DNA of 64,000 nt from Brienomyrus brachyistius (GCF_023856365.1 NC_064539.1:19099019-19163018), one strand, 5' to 3'; positions 1-13,010 are shown, counted from the first letter of the stretch. Translations and numbers: made by a program. The notes: a model not told the origin generated them from the letters alone.

Positions 1-1190
1 AAAAGAATGTACTCTTCCAGAACAATTCCTATACATATCGCACAAAGATGCAATATCGATAGTTCAATTCAGAAAAGTAAGGAATAAATATTTTAAAAGA
101 TGCAAATCCAGCCACAATTATTTAAAATCAAAATGAAAAAACACTTTAGTCTTAGTAGGATCATACATCTTTATGGTCTAGATTAAAGCAGCCTTCAGAA
201 CAGCAAATAAATGAAATACTGGTAGTGTTTATTAAAGGTTTAAAAGTCAGTAGGTATAATGTATGTCAATGTAAATCTACACAAATACAAAAATCTTGCT
301 AGATAAAATGCTAAAAAGATGCTAAAATTTTGTACTATTAACACAGTTTCATTTAAAGTGAATAAGCAGCACATATTTAACACAGTTAAATCGCTTATCC
401 ATGTATAACTAACACTGCCAAAAGACAAAATAATTACTTTACAAAAGGTACACTGTGCCATTGAAATTCATAAATTATTGCTGCATGCCCTCTTGGATTA
501 CTAAGAGAAAGAAGCACACCACCCACAGCATGTTTTTTGTTCCTCTAGTTGTATTTGAACAAATTACTTTTTTAGTTTTGTGACAAAAAATGTAATTGTA
601 AAGCAGTAAGGCAACTGTTCAAGTTGAAACATGAAACCTTCTGGTATCCCACCAAAAATGTAAGACTTTCACTAAACAATTTCATATCAAGGGGCCCCCA
701 TAACATTACGGCAATACTGAGGATGGCAACTAAAGCAACTATTTACATTTTGAACAAATATGTGTTTGCTTACTGACAAACAGGTTTCACTGAACCATGC
801 TAAAGTTAGCTCACTACAAAATACAGGGCAGCTACGGCGGTTTCCATCTTGAGTATGGCTAAAAACAGGAATCTCATTTCCTGTTTGGCCTCATGTAAAT
901 CAGTGAATCATACTAATGGTACCGCTCAACAGAATGTCATGGAACAAGTTGTGGAGCTTGTTCCATAACCTCCTACAACAGGCCTCCCATTGCATAGCTT
1001 CCCAGCTCAGTAGGAAAAAGGCAGATTGTAGTAGTCTTTATAAATTACAGATTTTTGTATTATTCTTAACACTGTATCAGACAGCAAAAAAAAAAAAAAA
1101 ATTAATCAATTAATTAATTAATAGTGTTAGAAGTCCATGAAACCAAAACACAGTTCTATATTTATGATGGATGTATGTCGCTGTCTTTCA
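1..1190. other. AT-rich non-coding DNA, possibly 3' UTR of a minus-strand gene
   Basis: No convincing coding exon is seen. On the minus strand a polyadenylation-type AATAAA lies near 226-231, and a candidate minus-strand exon (1196-1274) sits just to the right, so part of this stretch could be its 3' UTR or intron. A poly-A/TTAA simple stretch is at 1086-1122. The ORF at 240-461 (minus) has no recognisable features. Confidence 0.3.
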
Positions 1191-1195
1191 CTCAC

Positions 1196-1274
1196 CTGAC
1201 ACTTAGTTTGCTGAAGTTCTACCCAAACCACCTGCAGAATCACCAGCTCTCTGTAGTGGCTGGTCCTCCTCAAC
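1196..1274 (-). CDS. Candidate exon of an unidentified gene
   Basis: Read on the minus strand, this 79-base stretch is preceded by an acceptor ending in TTGCAG and followed by a strong donor, CAG|GTGAGTG. One frame reads VEEDQPLQRAGDSAGG and continues for a few residues to a stop inside the exon. Another frame is open throughout and reads RELVILQVVWVELQQ near its end. I do not recognise either product. If the first frame is used, the exon would hold a C-terminus and the following intron would lie in the 3' UTR. No partner exon was found in the window, so it could be a chance match to splice consensus. Confidence 0.25.
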
Positions 1275-1430
1275 CTGCAATTTAGAACAAACATTTATAG
1301 GATTTCCATGGAAATAAAGCTGCAGCATTCTCATCCGACTTTATTATGCAATGACACAATTCATTTATATCGCACCGTCTATTACAGGAAGTGTGTTTTG
1401 GGGGAAAAGAAAGATTAGGGTGCCGACTTG

Positions 1431-1431
1431 A

Positions 1432-1470
<39 letters not shown>

Positions 1471-1540
1471 AATAATAATGATAATAATAACAATAATAAT
1501 AATAAGAAGAAGAAGAAGACGAAGACAAAGAAGAAGAAGA
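1431..1540. repeat. Compound trinucleotide microsatellite
   Basis: About 35 tandem ATT/AAT units grade into AAG-type units. Open frames across it on both strands are runs of Leu, Ile, Asn or Arg and are artefacts of the repeat. Confidence 0.95.
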
Positions 1541-2174
1541 AGAATGCACTGGTCCCTAGGCTGCACTGAATCATACTTGAATCATACTTGCTCAGATGGC
1601 ACCCTGCTTAATATTGTTTTTAATCAGCACACCTAATATGAACTTTGGACAATAAGAAAATCTTCAACAGTGTTACCAGTTAATAAGTACACAGTGACAA
1701 TATGAAACAAAGTTTAACACTGCCTGTTTAAAAACACAGCCACTCATTTACATACATGGACATAAATATCATTGTTAACCACATTACAAGTAAACACACA
1801 TTTCTGCAGGTAATGAGGGGAAATATGTCCTACCTACCTGTTTACGGTACACTGCGACTGACAGAAACATCAATCAGAGTTACGTGACATCTTCTGACTA
1901 GGAAAAATTCTCTGGTAGGCCAATTCAGCAGAATTAAACACAGCCATGACCTGAACACCAGGTTCAGCCCTGCATCCATCAGCATATCTTATCAGTACCT
2001 ATTGTAATGATTTGGTTGGAGAAAGAGAGCTTTCAAATTCATTTTAGGCTTAATAACTTTTCCCAACTCTTAAAAAGCCAAGGAAGAATACAAATAACTA
2101 TGAAAGCCGTGGTGTATTGCATATCCACACGGTAAGAGACCAGAAACTAATGCCCACCCCATAATGCTGGGCTA

Positions 2175-2184
2175 GTCACGTGAC
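2175..2184. promoter_or_regulatory. Palindromic CACGTG box (CLEAR/USF type)
   Basis: GTCACGTGAC is a perfect 10-base palindrome and matches the consensus bound by MiT/TFE and USF bHLH-zip factors. It is followed at once by GTGA. It lies about 0.9 kb to the right of the candidate minus-strand exon and could belong to that gene's promoter. The placement is inference; a single motif can occur by chance. Confidence 0.3.
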
Positions 2185-3300
2185 GTGATATTCCGTCTTG
2201 ATGCAGTCAAAACCATAATTTGCATTGAAGGTATATTCCTTAACGATGAACTTCACTCGCACAGACATCGATATGAAGTTTACTTAACATTTACGCCTTT
2301 ATAATACCCATATAGGTTAACTGCACATTTCTTTCTATTCCCAAGGATTTCTTCCATACCCAGAATACACTTCGCAGCGTTCTTATCCCTGCCTAGTGTA
2401 AAAATATGACTTCACTCTCAGATATTCGTCAAACTAATCCATCACGATATCATCTTGCATTTTCAGATCACAAACTGCTGTTGTCGCCAAAGCTTTTGTT
2501 GAGAATTTTATGGAGAATTATAGGTTGTCGTTCCCGTCAGCCATCGCGGTATGATACAGGCGAGCTGTGCTGTTTGTGTCTAGTTCGTTGAACGTGATCT
2601 CCGTTTGCATGTTGATACGGCGTAAGCGGGAACGTTTAAATACACCAAAGATGTCAAAATACATTTTAAAAAATGTATATATTGACGATAATTTTAATGT
2701 TGGGGTTCTTGAACTGAATGGCGCTTTTTTTTAAGGAATTCTGTTGCTTGGCACACTTACCCATCAGCCTCCGCGGTCCTGACGAAGCTAAGGGTTACGC
2801 ATATCCTTTACTATTTCATATGGTGCGCTACTTCCCTCTTTTTCTTTATCCTTCATTTCAAAACGCTTTGCTCATAAGAGGACGAGTTTGTTTATTCACA
2901 GACAAATACGAAACGAACTGGGCAATGACGTCCTTACAGTATCCATTTACAGCACTGACTGTATCCTCTTTTCCTATGCGTTGCAGCTGTATTGAGACTT
3001 CAGCATCAACCCAACCTTGGCTGCCTATTTCCCATAAGCCTTTGCTCTGCACTCCAATTGTGAACGTGATGATGTAGCCTGAACATATACAAAGGATGTC
3101 GCGGTGCCAGTAAAGCTTCTTTTCTGTATACAGTACCGTCTAATTAAGAACGATTTTAATGTAATTTGTGAATAGAAATTTAAGATACATCACTATTTAG
3201 TGTGATCCACTCTTCACATCGGTTTTAAACTAGTAAATGTGTGCATTCGATTTTTTTTAACTATACACTTAATATATACAAATAGTTAATCATGTCGTTA

Positions 3301-3301
<1 letters not shown>

Positions 3302-3377
<76 letters not shown>

Positions 3378-3402
3378 GTCTGTCTGTCTGTCTGTCTATC
3401 TG
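3302..3402. repeat. (ATCT)n microsatellite passing into (CTGT)n
   Basis: Roughly 19 ATCT units are followed by five CTGT-type units and a final CTAT unit. It is a plain tetranucleotide tract. Confidence 0.97.
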
Positions 3403-6160
3403 GCATTTCCAATATTATATATAAACTGATTTTCCTGCCTAAAAGCAGCAGAGAGTGTTTAGGCAGTCCAAGGGTTTTTCCAGCTGTGCGGGGTTGGAAT
3501 GAAAAATAGGTATATTCTAATGTATTTTCTATTTGCCTCAATACAACAGATTGAAAATTAAAGGTATTAGATAACATGTCTTTATTCACCTAAAATGTCT
3601 GACCTCTTTCAAACATGAATGTTTAAAATACTGCCTTGCCCATTTCAGATAATCACTTTCTGCCTATGAAATTTGATAGAAATGTTTATTTCCATCAGCA
3701 TTTACTGCATGCTGGACTCTTGTGTTGGATAGTGTAGAAAACTGTTTTTATCCACATAAACACAAACAGTCTGTCTCTAGGCACAATTGTGCTTTGAACA
3801 AAACTGAAAAATACTAAACCCATTTACAAATGAAATGGTGTAAGAGTTGCAATACTCTATATTTTATTGTGACAGTGGATCAATATCCCTTGTATTCTTC
3901 CATTGAATGATAATCTTGCTTGTAAAAGGTTACACTATCCTGCTTCAAAGGAATTCATAGGAATTAGTGTTTCACAGAACTAATCCTAATAATATAATGA
4001 ACTTTTCTTCACCTTGTTAAGTTTGAAGTGACACTTTGTACTAAAACTTAGATGTTTTTTTTTTCTAACAGCTACAGACAGGTGGTCATTTGAGTATTGA
4101 AATATCAAATGCTCAGATAACTTCTACTTCACATCCTGCTCAAGAAATGCTAAAATGTCTGTGTGGGGCACATTAAATATGCCCAGACAATGAAGTATAC
4201 AGACTCACTGCTATTATGGAGCAAGAGCTTTATCTTGCATGAGCAAGGGGGGGGCAGCCTTCTGGGGGCCCATGAAGAAAGAATTTCCAGAATGTCTTTA
4301 GTTCTCTGCCTTGCCTTTCAGCCTAAGGTAGTGTGATATTTCAGAGGGCAAATATGGCTTAACACAGCAGAAATATGAGGGGTTTGGAACAGAATAGCAT
4401 AGAATCTTTCTTTTTTAATTATTCTATAAGTTTTTTCTTTTCTTAATTAAGATGAAAAAGAGTCTGACATGATACATCCGCCCATTTATCAAACAGCAAA
4501 GTCATACATTTTTATGTTTTAAAAATGTTTAGGCCTCCTTGTACCATTATAGTATTTATTTTTATTTTTATTACATTCTGAAAAAAAGCCACAAACACAT
4601 ATATGTATTTGCATGACAGTAATAGTCCATAAAGATGAACTGTTAGTATGACAGGAAGTTAACAAAGATTTTTGTTGCAGCGTTTTACTGTTTTTTTTTA
4701 ATTTACAGACAATATTACTAACCAAATAATTTCGCTGATATATTTGCCCATGACAAGAGTTTCCAGTGACTTCAAAATGTCAAGGTAAATTCAATATGGG
4801 CAGAGTTTTTGTATATTATGGCAGAAACCAGCCTGGATTAGAACGCAGATCAAGAACCATTTTCCTTTGTTACTTATATTTGAAGGATTACGACGGCACA
4901 GATTTAAAGAAAGGCTTTCTATCGCCACCTATCGGTGCTGAATTGTTAGCAGCCCATTTCGTTGTAATTTCCCGAATCAAACGAAGATAAACTACATAAA
5001 ATTAACAATCTCTACTCAAATTTATCAAAACAATGCTGCTTCACGTTGCATGACATTTAGCGCGAACTAATAGTATGTAAACCGTATGTTTACATACGAA
5101 AGAAGTATTACATTACTATGCATATCCGCTTCAGCTTGGATTTTTTTTTGTTTTTTTAAATGGCACATAATTACAGTTCCTTTCAGTTCCAATGTCCTTG
5201 TTGCGAGTACAAGAAACATCCTGCAGCGACGTGGGTTCACCTTCCAAACTCTAACTTTGGAGTAAACAGGTGATTGGAGGAGCTCTCTCTGTCCATACAG
5301 CCGTGGGCCAACATGAGCCCCAGTGACTCTATTACGTGGTTCAGAGACCAAAATTCTCACTCCAGATGCCAGAAAAATCTACCCTGAAGAGAGTCCAGAT
5401 GTAAGATAAAGCGACAGAATTCGTTTATAAATTGAATCCTATTTTACTAGGAAAAGAATAGATTATTCCTCAGTGGTCAACAAAAGTCGTAAGGAGGGCA
5501 CTGTTTAAAAAGAGGACCAGCAGTCTTCACTACGGCATTACTCCTGTACGTGCTGCACTAGATTATATTTGGACCAGGTGCCTAGGAATTGTTCAGGGAA
5601 GCTATTTGGGTTGCAGATTGGATGGAGGGGTTTGAGATTCAAATCTTATTTTTATAACAATTTAAATGTTTCTTGTCTGATCATGCTTACATCACTGTTA
5701 TTTTTGATTGAAAACAAACCTTCTGACTGTTACCTACTGGCTAAAAGAGAAATACAGGATAATAGTAATTGACAGCTTTCTGGAGGTCTGGAGCAAGGTT
5801 TTTAAGGTGAATGGTCTAAGCATAGACATTTGTCAGTTACTAGTTTAACTTATTAAGACATATTTGCTGCAGTAATTATCTTGAGCATTAAAACATTATA
5901 CTCTCTTAAAAAATTGCACCAAAGCCTACAGGAAGTTGCTTGCTATTCCTCACTGGCAATGGTCCAATACTATATCTCTCTACTTTCGAAGTTCACATAA
6001 ATATCATTTTACTGTTATCTTTGGGAAAGTTTGCTCTCCATAACACACATATTGGTAATGATCCACTTCAGCCAGCATATGACTCAGCACCCTTTAATAA
6101 AAGCCAACACGTCCTACACAGTGACCAACCTTTCATGCCACCTATTCTTTGGCACGTTCA

Positions 6161-6199
6161 TTCATTCATTCATTCATTCATTCATTCATTCATTCAGTC
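6161..6199. repeat. (ATTC)n microsatellite
   Basis: About nine tandem ATTC units, followed by a short GCTT tract. Confidence 0.95.
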
Positions 6200-6899
6200 T
6201 GTTTGCTTGCTTGCTTGATGTTTGACACAATATGGCAGTTTAAAAATGACACATAGTAACTAATATGGGAGTGTTTTTCAATAATTGTTGGACTGGATTT
6301 CTTCTGGACTTAAATATAGTAGGTAAATATTTGTTAATATTTTGATTTGAAGGTTGAGTGCTTCACATGTGCTTGGGAGCCAGAGTGGATGGACCAGAAA
6401 CGGCAGGACATGTGAATGAGATCATGGATTCAAGATCTGATCAATTATCAGAATGTTATTTCCTTTTGAAGGAATTCAGATACGCAGTAATGATCTCTTT
6501 ATATTGCCTGTACTAGAAGTAGTAGTTTTACTGTATACTGTTACGTATACTGACATGAGCTAGGTAACAGTTTCATGTTCCCTCCTCTAAGTGTTTGAGC
6601 CCAAGCTTAAAACAATGGTTTCTCCTTCAGTTCTCTTTTGGCTACGTTGGTGTCAATAGGACAATGGACTTAATGTAAATTAAAAAGGACAAAGACAAAA
6701 AAGCGCACAGCAAGTCTTTATAAAAGTTTCATTTTACAACCCTGTGTATCTGTTATGCAACTGAAGGTGAAAGTCAGTGTTGCGGTTTAATAATATCCAT
6801 TAGACATATATCATTATTGTTGACAGTTTCTCTATTCTCATTTTATTTGTTTACCGGACATTTTTATATAAAGCGACAAATACTTGAGAAAGTAGGCTC

Positions 6900-7010
6900 A
6901 GGCAGTCCCTGAAGACATTGTCTTTGGGGCCTTTCTCAAGGGCCCAATGATGAAATCACCATGGCAACCACAAGATTTCAGCCAACGACTATCAGGTCCC
7001 AAGCTCAGTG
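6900..7010 (-). mobile_element. SINE-like fragment
   Basis: The segment around CTCAAGGGCCCAATG resembles the reverse complement of the stock phrase of fish tRNA-derived SINEs, in which a GAGCAAGG block precedes CCC. Ends are not defined, and the assignment rests on family resemblance only. Confidence 0.3.
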
Positions 7011-8510
7011 GCCTAACCTGCAGAGAATTTATCGAAAGTGATAGCACAGCAAGGCAAATACACCATAAGCAGCCAAGCGGTCCTTTCAATGAGGGGTCAG
7101 TCCAAGTTAGCACTGGAGCAAGAGCTTTTCCATGCATTACAAAACATTGTAACAACCCAACAGCAGCCCTTCACGGATCAGACACCAGGAGGACTAGGTT
7201 TCTGCTAAACGAACGCAAAATACAAGACCATCGGGTATTGTCAAGAGACCATAACCAAGGGATGGGTGACAATGAAGAACTATTTGAGGTGGTCCCAGAA
7301 AAGATGCGTGGTATGTCAACCATTTCTCAAAGGTTTAGAGAGACTCAACTGACTTTGTGTGGGTGGGTAGCTTGTTTGAGAAACTACACATGAGAAATGT
7401 TGAGAGTGAGACTTACAGTATAATGAGTTCTTGATGAGTTGCTCAGTGTTAGTAGGTGCTGCCCTGTTAGTAACTCTGAAAGCCAGCAAAGCACCAAGGA
7501 TGTGAAATGAATGCAAGTGCATCTAGGTTTCTGGTGGACCTTGAAGGAGACGGCATTGATGATGGAGGCGGTACGGAGATGTTGTGATAACTGATAAAGT
7601 TGACTTGAGCTTTAGAAGCTGGACACAGAGAATTAATACAGCAAGAAGAGCAGGGGTCCAAGGGGCACACCAGATGTTTCCAGGTGTGACTTGAGTACCT
7701 TATGGATCCCAAGAAGGAATTAATGGTTTTAGACACAAATGAGTGGAGAGAGACTGGGCTGCAGTAATGGATCAAGTGTCATTATGGGTTGTTGAAATGA
7801 TTAAAAATGACATTGAAAATAAAGTATCTGTTTGAAAATTAAGTGTTTAGTTGTTTCGCATTTTGGTGACAGTTACTGCTTGTTAGAGTAATAGAATTTC
7901 CATCACTTTGTTCCTTCCTGAAAGTGAAAAAACGTAAATATCCATCCGTTTTCTATACCTGCTCATCCTTTGCAGGGTCAAGACGGTATGGAGCTGATCC
8001 CGGAAGCAATGCGCGCAATGATGACACCAGAGAGAACATGCAAACGCCACACTTACTAATTTATTGTAGGAAATGTTTGTAGGGGAATCGACTATCTGTT
8101 AACACCCCTAAATACAGAATGTTTGTCGGGAAGTAGGCCATTGGTATTAATTAAAAAACGCTGACACGTCTCGCTCATGTACTCCACAAACAATATCCAC
8201 CCCTCGAGATAATATCAGGTCTTTCCAGATCTGTCACTTAGATTTTTTTCATTTACCAAAACAAGCTGTATTTTAAAAGGTCCGTGACGTAAAAGACTTT
8301 GAAGTGGAAATATATACCATGATATCATTCTATACCTGACATAAAAAGTTTTGGACGCACGCCATGGTACTTGAGTTGCTTTTTTAAGCTTCATCACGAT
8401 ATCTTATAAATTGACAGGAGATTAAAGGGCATTAGTAAGAACAACATATATGGTAGGCAGCATCGATGAAGACAGGAAATCGGACTTCTGAACGTTCAAG
8501 GACTCGTACC

Positions 8511-8655
8511 ATGAAGACGGAATTTCTAGTGTGGAGATACACTTCTTGTTTTTCTCTTTTTGTTTTAGTTTTCGTCGGATGTACGACGCAAGTTTTGTCC
8601 GAAAATGTTGGATCCCTTGGAAAAATTAACCCCAGAGGAAATCACTGGGCAGTAG
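8511..8655 (+). CDS. grp: grp coding exon 1
   Basis: It encodes the signal peptide and the peptide up to the first base of the Gly codon in AVG. It ends at donor G|GTAAGA. Confidence 0.93.
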
Positions 8656-10377
8656 GTAAGACTCCACTTTCGCGTTGTGTGGTTTATGAATTAATAAATT
8701 CGTATTTAATTACTACATTTCAATAAATAGCAATCATCCAGAATAATTAAAGATAGTTTTATACTGTATCAGATGCTGGTGTTATTACCAATTTTACATC
8801 CAAAGCTGAAAGGAACCTGAAAGAAATCATTCTACAACGCACTTAAAAATCACAGTGTCTACTGAGTTGTTATAATTTTATAACATCAGTAGTTAATCTT
8901 CAAGACAACTTTGTTAAACGGTGTAGTCTAAATGTGAGCTTTGTAATGGAACTGTGGTAAGGGATATTCAGGTCCATCTATTCGAATTGGACATTTTAAT
9001 CATTGCTTTTCTTTATGTCAGTAAGTTTTTTTAGTCAGTTAATCTAAATAAAACCACTAACGGCCGTCATTGTAGATAATTAACAAGTCCTGTTTACATA
9101 CTTAACTACCAATACTAAGCATGCAAACTAGTAATTATAAAATCATTTCTTTAAAGTAATAGATCAAGTTAAATATAACGTGAAATTTGAAAACATGAGC
9201 CAATATACCACCGTATTTTCGACTCATTCTATTATGCAAATCGGTGTTTATTATTGCAGATTTACCATGAATCTACGACTGTGTAACAATTCATTGAAAT
9301 CTTGTCGGTCTCTTTTTAAATGAATGATTATAGCAGTTATACCGGGAAATCGTCGTAAAATATAGCACTGCTTTGCGTATTGCTTTTTTCGTATCTTCTT
9401 TTCAGTGCGTGTTTAAGAGAAATCGTTGTTATAAAGATTTATATTCGTACAGCACAATTAGCGAGCAGCATGTATGACAATTTTTATGCTGGTTTCATAA
9501 AAGTATTCGGCAATTAAATGAAAAATGATTTAAGCTGTTCATAAGACATTTCCCGGATATTTGCTAGGGCTCTTTAACTGCATTATTATATCCACTAAAG
9601 GGTATCATTCTAATAGCCAAGTAACTCTGACTAAGATGTAATTGCCATAATTGAAAGGCAGGGACACTTAAAACCCTTTTCGCCGTGATTGCTGAACTTC
9701 CCTCCTATTAATCAACGTTTTCAACATCACACTAGTAGGGAAAATTGTGATCCAAACACTTGAATCTTACATGACTCATTATTATTTAATTGCAAACTTT
9801 TGTCAAATTTAGGACCAATCATTTGCAATATGTCTCATTCAATTAAATTTGTCCTCAAACATTTGAAAGCATGTTTTTTAAGACTTTGAAAAGACGGTGA
9901 TTAAGAAAGTTACCCAGGACTGTGAACAAACGCAGAGGCTAAAACATCAAACGTTGTTTCATAAATACTAGCCTAGACACGTGCTACTGTCACCGTGGGG
10001 GTGTGCACAGGGAGAGAATATGCAGACAGCATGGATGGGTGTTTTTGTTAAAGCATACACCTTCAGAATAGCTGTTCATAGGATGCTTTGCATGTTACTT
10101 TACTTCTGTGCCATGGTGACTGTTCGCAGGTCATCTCATGGGGAAAAAAAGCACAGATGGCAGATTTGGCTCAGAGGACGGTGGAATGTCTAATAATCAA
10201 TACCCGCAGTCTGCAGAAAAAGATAAGAGGCCGACGGGAAACCTGCAACCATCCCAGGCTCTTACAGCTGTCTTCCGGGCCCTACTGGCACTGGAGAAAC
10301 CAAATGAGATTCCGCCACCTTGGGCGATGATTTTGGAAAAAAGACTCAATGAGAGAATGAGCAGGATAGGAACCTGA
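8511..10377 (+). CDS. grp: Gastrin-releasing peptide precursor (exons 8511-8655 and 10130-10377)
   Basis: Pro-GRP, the secreted precursor of the bombesin-family neuropeptide that acts on GRP receptors in gut and brain. Joined exons give 393 bases, 130 codons plus stop. Residues 1 to about 30 form a signal peptide with the hydrophobic core FSLFVLVFVGC. The peptide follows as NPRGNHWAVGHLM, then GKK, the usual amidation glycine and dibasic cleavage site. The intron splits the codon for glycine in AVG|HLM (phase 1), the place I recall for the mammalian intron. An in-frame ATG lies 45 bases upstream (8466), but the later ATG leads straight into the signal peptide and is preferred. The C-terminal propeptide is not recognisable in detail, as is usual for this family. 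The identity is firm; NMB is excluded because the core is HWAVGHLM. Confidence 0.95.
8656..10129 (+). other. grp: grp intron 1
   Basis: A GT-AG intron of about 1.47 kb, phase 1. It is AT-rich, and I saw no repeat or second gene in it. Confidence 0.85.
10130..10377 (+). CDS. grp: grp coding exon 2
   Basis: The acceptor TTCGCAG precedes GTCATCTCATGGGG, which completes HLMG and then KKST. The frame stays open to TGA at 10375-10377. A possible donor, GAG|GTTAGT, follows five bases after the stop, so the 3' UTR may be split into a further exon. No further coding exon is needed. Confidence 0.9.
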
Positions 10378-11360
10378 AAGAGGTTAGTGCTTATTAATCA
10401 AGTTGAGGCTGGTAACATTTCAGAATTCCAAAGACATGTAACCATTTGTAACTGTTGAACTAACACTCCATGCACTAGGTTTTGCTTGAATATACTGGAT
10501 TTAGTATGGCACTTAATATACAAACATACTTTATTATATGCCCAGAGAAATAAACAGACACTAAATCAAATTTACTATATTTTTATAGCTCAAGTGTTTG
10601 TACAGCCAAAGGAACAAGAACAGAGTGCAGTGATATGGGGTCAGTCCTGGGATTTGCAGCAAAATGCAACATTCTAAGTCATGTTTTGCCAGTATATTCA
10701 CAAATAAATACTCATTTAATGGGAGTTTGCGCAAAATGACTGGGCATCAGTTTACAACAGCATCCATGTTTGCAAAACGATCCAGAGAGTGTGGATTCAG
10801 GAAGTGCATCCAAGAAAAAAAAACAGGACATTTTTAATCACATGGACATGGACAAATTTGGCATGCTTACTCATTATTTGGGTAATTTGCATACATATTG
10901 CTGCTATTTTGTCCTCTAGGTGGCGCAAATCTTGTTGCAGACTTTGACAATGAAGGACAACAGCGACCCTTGAGGACATCTGTCTGATTAACATGTTTCA
11001 AACGTTGTTGAAGCATTTCTCTCGGAGTAATACGTAATAGTTGTACATTTGGATGGAATATGCTTTATATTTGTAGGTATTTGTGTGACGTTTAATATAT
11101 TTATGTAATGTTTGAGTAAAATTTATTGTAAAAGCTTTACCAGATTTATATAATGAAATTATCTTCTGAAAATTGTTTTCCGTGTTTTGTAACTTATTCG
11201 GTATTGTGTTCCACTGTCATTTTAATGTTTCATAACACAATTGTGTTGAACATTCAATAAAACAAAAACTTTTGAAATGATTGTATGGGAAATAGATTTT
11301 TATGAGTATATATACCTTAATTTAAAATTTCGCTAATATTGTATGTTAATAAATAAAACT
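10378..11360 (+). other. grp: grp 3' UTR region with polyadenylation signals
   Basis: Non-coding, AT-rich DNA after the grp stop. AATAAA signals occur at 10703-10708 (approximately), at 11256-11261 and in overlapping copies near 11348-11357. The 11256 signal is a plausible end of the transcript. The exact end and any UTR intron cannot be fixed from sequence alone. Confidence 0.45.
10914..10926 (+). promoter_or_regulatory. CTCF-like motif
   Basis: CTCTAGGTGGCGC is close to the CTCF core CCASYAGRKGGCRS in plus orientation. An octamer-like AATTTGCAT lies about 30 bases before it. Confidence 0.4.
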
Positions 11361-11764
11361 TTATAAATAGTGTTCTGATCTCCAACTATTCTGTCTGTGT
11401 TTCATTATGACATAGGAACATAGGAAACGAGGCAGATGTAACAGGAATGTAGCCTGTAGCCCAGCTACAGGTAACAAGGTGCCCCCGTGGTTACAGGATA
11501 AGATCAGAGTTAAAACCTGGCACTAATACTACATTTACTAGCTGTATAAATGGTAAGGCTACACATAATTTACTGAGCAAATCCACATTGGTTAGGAATT
11601 TTATTTGGTTGTTCTAATTGCTGAAGATGCTGTGAAGTGAATGAGTCTTAACCACAGCTGTTTGTATCCTAACACAATTACCCATCACTCATAAGAAATA
11701 TTGGCTCGTGTTATCGCTGCTTATGTGCAACAACACAATCTGTCAGTAATACAAACGGGGCTTA

Positions 11765-12235
11765 AAATAAATGAATGTTACATTTATATAGCACTTTTCA
11801 AGAAGCAACTTCAACCATCATCACTGTGTAGCTTCCACCTGGACAATGCAATGGCAGCCAGTGGTGAAGGGGGAGAAGAGAATCCACCAGTTATATATAG
11901 ATATAGAGGATGATTAGGAAGTCAGATTTAATAGGGCACAGTTTGCAATTTTAGCAGATATTGTGGTACCATCCCTACTCTTTCAAAAGACACGCAGGGA
12001 TCTTTTGTGACCTCAGACAATCAGGACCTTGGTTTTAGGTCTCAGCCGAAGGATGGCACCATTTTTACAGCATGGTGTCCCCATCACTGCACTTGGGCAC
12101 TGGGATCCACACAGACCACAGAACCTGTTGGCCATACAAACACCTCTCCCAGCAGCAACCCAGCTTTCCTATTGGCCAGGCCCAAACCTGCTTAGCTTCA
12201 GGTGGATTACCTAGTCCGAACTGCAGGGGTTGCCG
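11765..12235 (-). mobile_element. 5S rRNA-derived SINE (SINE3-like), reverse orientation
   Basis: Near the right end, GGCCAGGCCCAAACCTGC followed by TTAGCTTC matches the reverse complement of the 5S rRNA internal promoter region. The middle carries the familiar fish phrases around TCAGGACCTTGG and GTGTCCCCATCACTGC. The left end, read in reverse, has the AGTGCTATATAAATGTAA tail typical of these elements. A deletion has removed part of the 5S head. The copy is old and diverged. Boundaries are approximate. Confidence 0.7.
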
Positions 12236-12299
12236 ACAAAAATAACATCCTGCGCGTGGGCAAATTTGCATACAAATTCTGAAAGTAATGAAAAAAGCT

Positions 12300-12314
12300 A
12301 CCAGCAGATGGCAG
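12300..12314 (+). promoter_or_regulatory. CTCF-like motif
   Basis: CCAGCAGATGGCAG matches the CTCF core in plus orientation at nearly every position. An octamer-like AAATTTGCAT lies about 35 bases upstream. Confidence 0.45.
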
Positions 12315-12995
12315 AAAATGACACAAATGGACCTCCACTTGTAAGAGAGTAAAAAAAAAACCATCAGTAATGAACATAGTCCATATATTTGGGTGGGCGA
12401 TATTTTTTTATTCTGTTTTGGCCGTCTTAATACAGAAAAATTACTGTATCATTAAGTTGTTTTAGTGTTTATTATAATTTATATGCCATTCGTACTGTGC
12501 ATGTTGGACCGGAGCCAATCCTGTAATTAATGTAAATAGTTCACAGTAATTATTATGTATTTGAGGTGACATGTGTCGTATGTAATGTCACGTGTAGTGT
12601 TAGGTGTTAAGTATTGTAAATATCGGTGTGCGTGGCAATGTAGGTTCCCATTTGAAATGGGAAGGCAGACTGGGGCCAGTTGTTCTGTTGGGGGGAGGGG
12701 GGCGGGCAGATGTATTTCATCTTACAGCAGATGATTGAAGCAAAAGACAATTCTGAAAATTGATAAGTAATTTACCCAATGCTTTGCAGTTACATTTTAC
12801 AGTTTTTACAAACAGGTAACCTGTACACCTGTTTTAATTATCAAAGGAGAATATTATTTAAATAAAAGAGAATAAGAATTTACATTTACGTTTGAAGTGT
12901 TTATTTTAATTAAATGTGATTTAGTGATTTCTACACCAGACCGTGTAAATACAACACTAACCACGCTAGTGATTTATAATTGAAATTGATAGTCA

Positions 12996-13010
12996 CCAGC
13001 AGGTGGCGAT
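12996..13010 (+). promoter_or_regulatory. CTCF-like motif (strong match)
   Basis: CCAGCAGGTGGCGAT fits the CTCF consensus closely, in plus orientation. It lies between grp and rax. Confidence 0.5.

Larger units (their letters stand above)
2600..8200. other. Intergenic region without recognisable gene
   Basis: I see no splice-supported exon in either strand. The stretch contains the simple repeats listed separately, a SINE-like fragment near 6900-7000, and a fragment near 7945-8050 that resembles the common fish LINE/SINE tail. The longest open frame (6947-7393, plus, 148 codons) overlaps the repeat-like stretch and lacks recognisable motifs. SEC11C would be expected here by comparison with human, but none of its exons is seen. 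Confidence 0.5.

Noticed and set aside
1282..1636. Open frames on both strands of 69-94 codons
   Set aside because: They are translations of the ATT/AAG microsatellite, with long single-residue runs.
4766..4990. 74-codon plus-strand frame
   Set aside because: It has no homology I recognise and no splice or promoter support; its length is within chance expectation.
6947..7393. 148-codon plus-strand frame
   Set aside because: It overlaps SINE-like sequence and has no recognisable domain, splice sites or second supporting signal.
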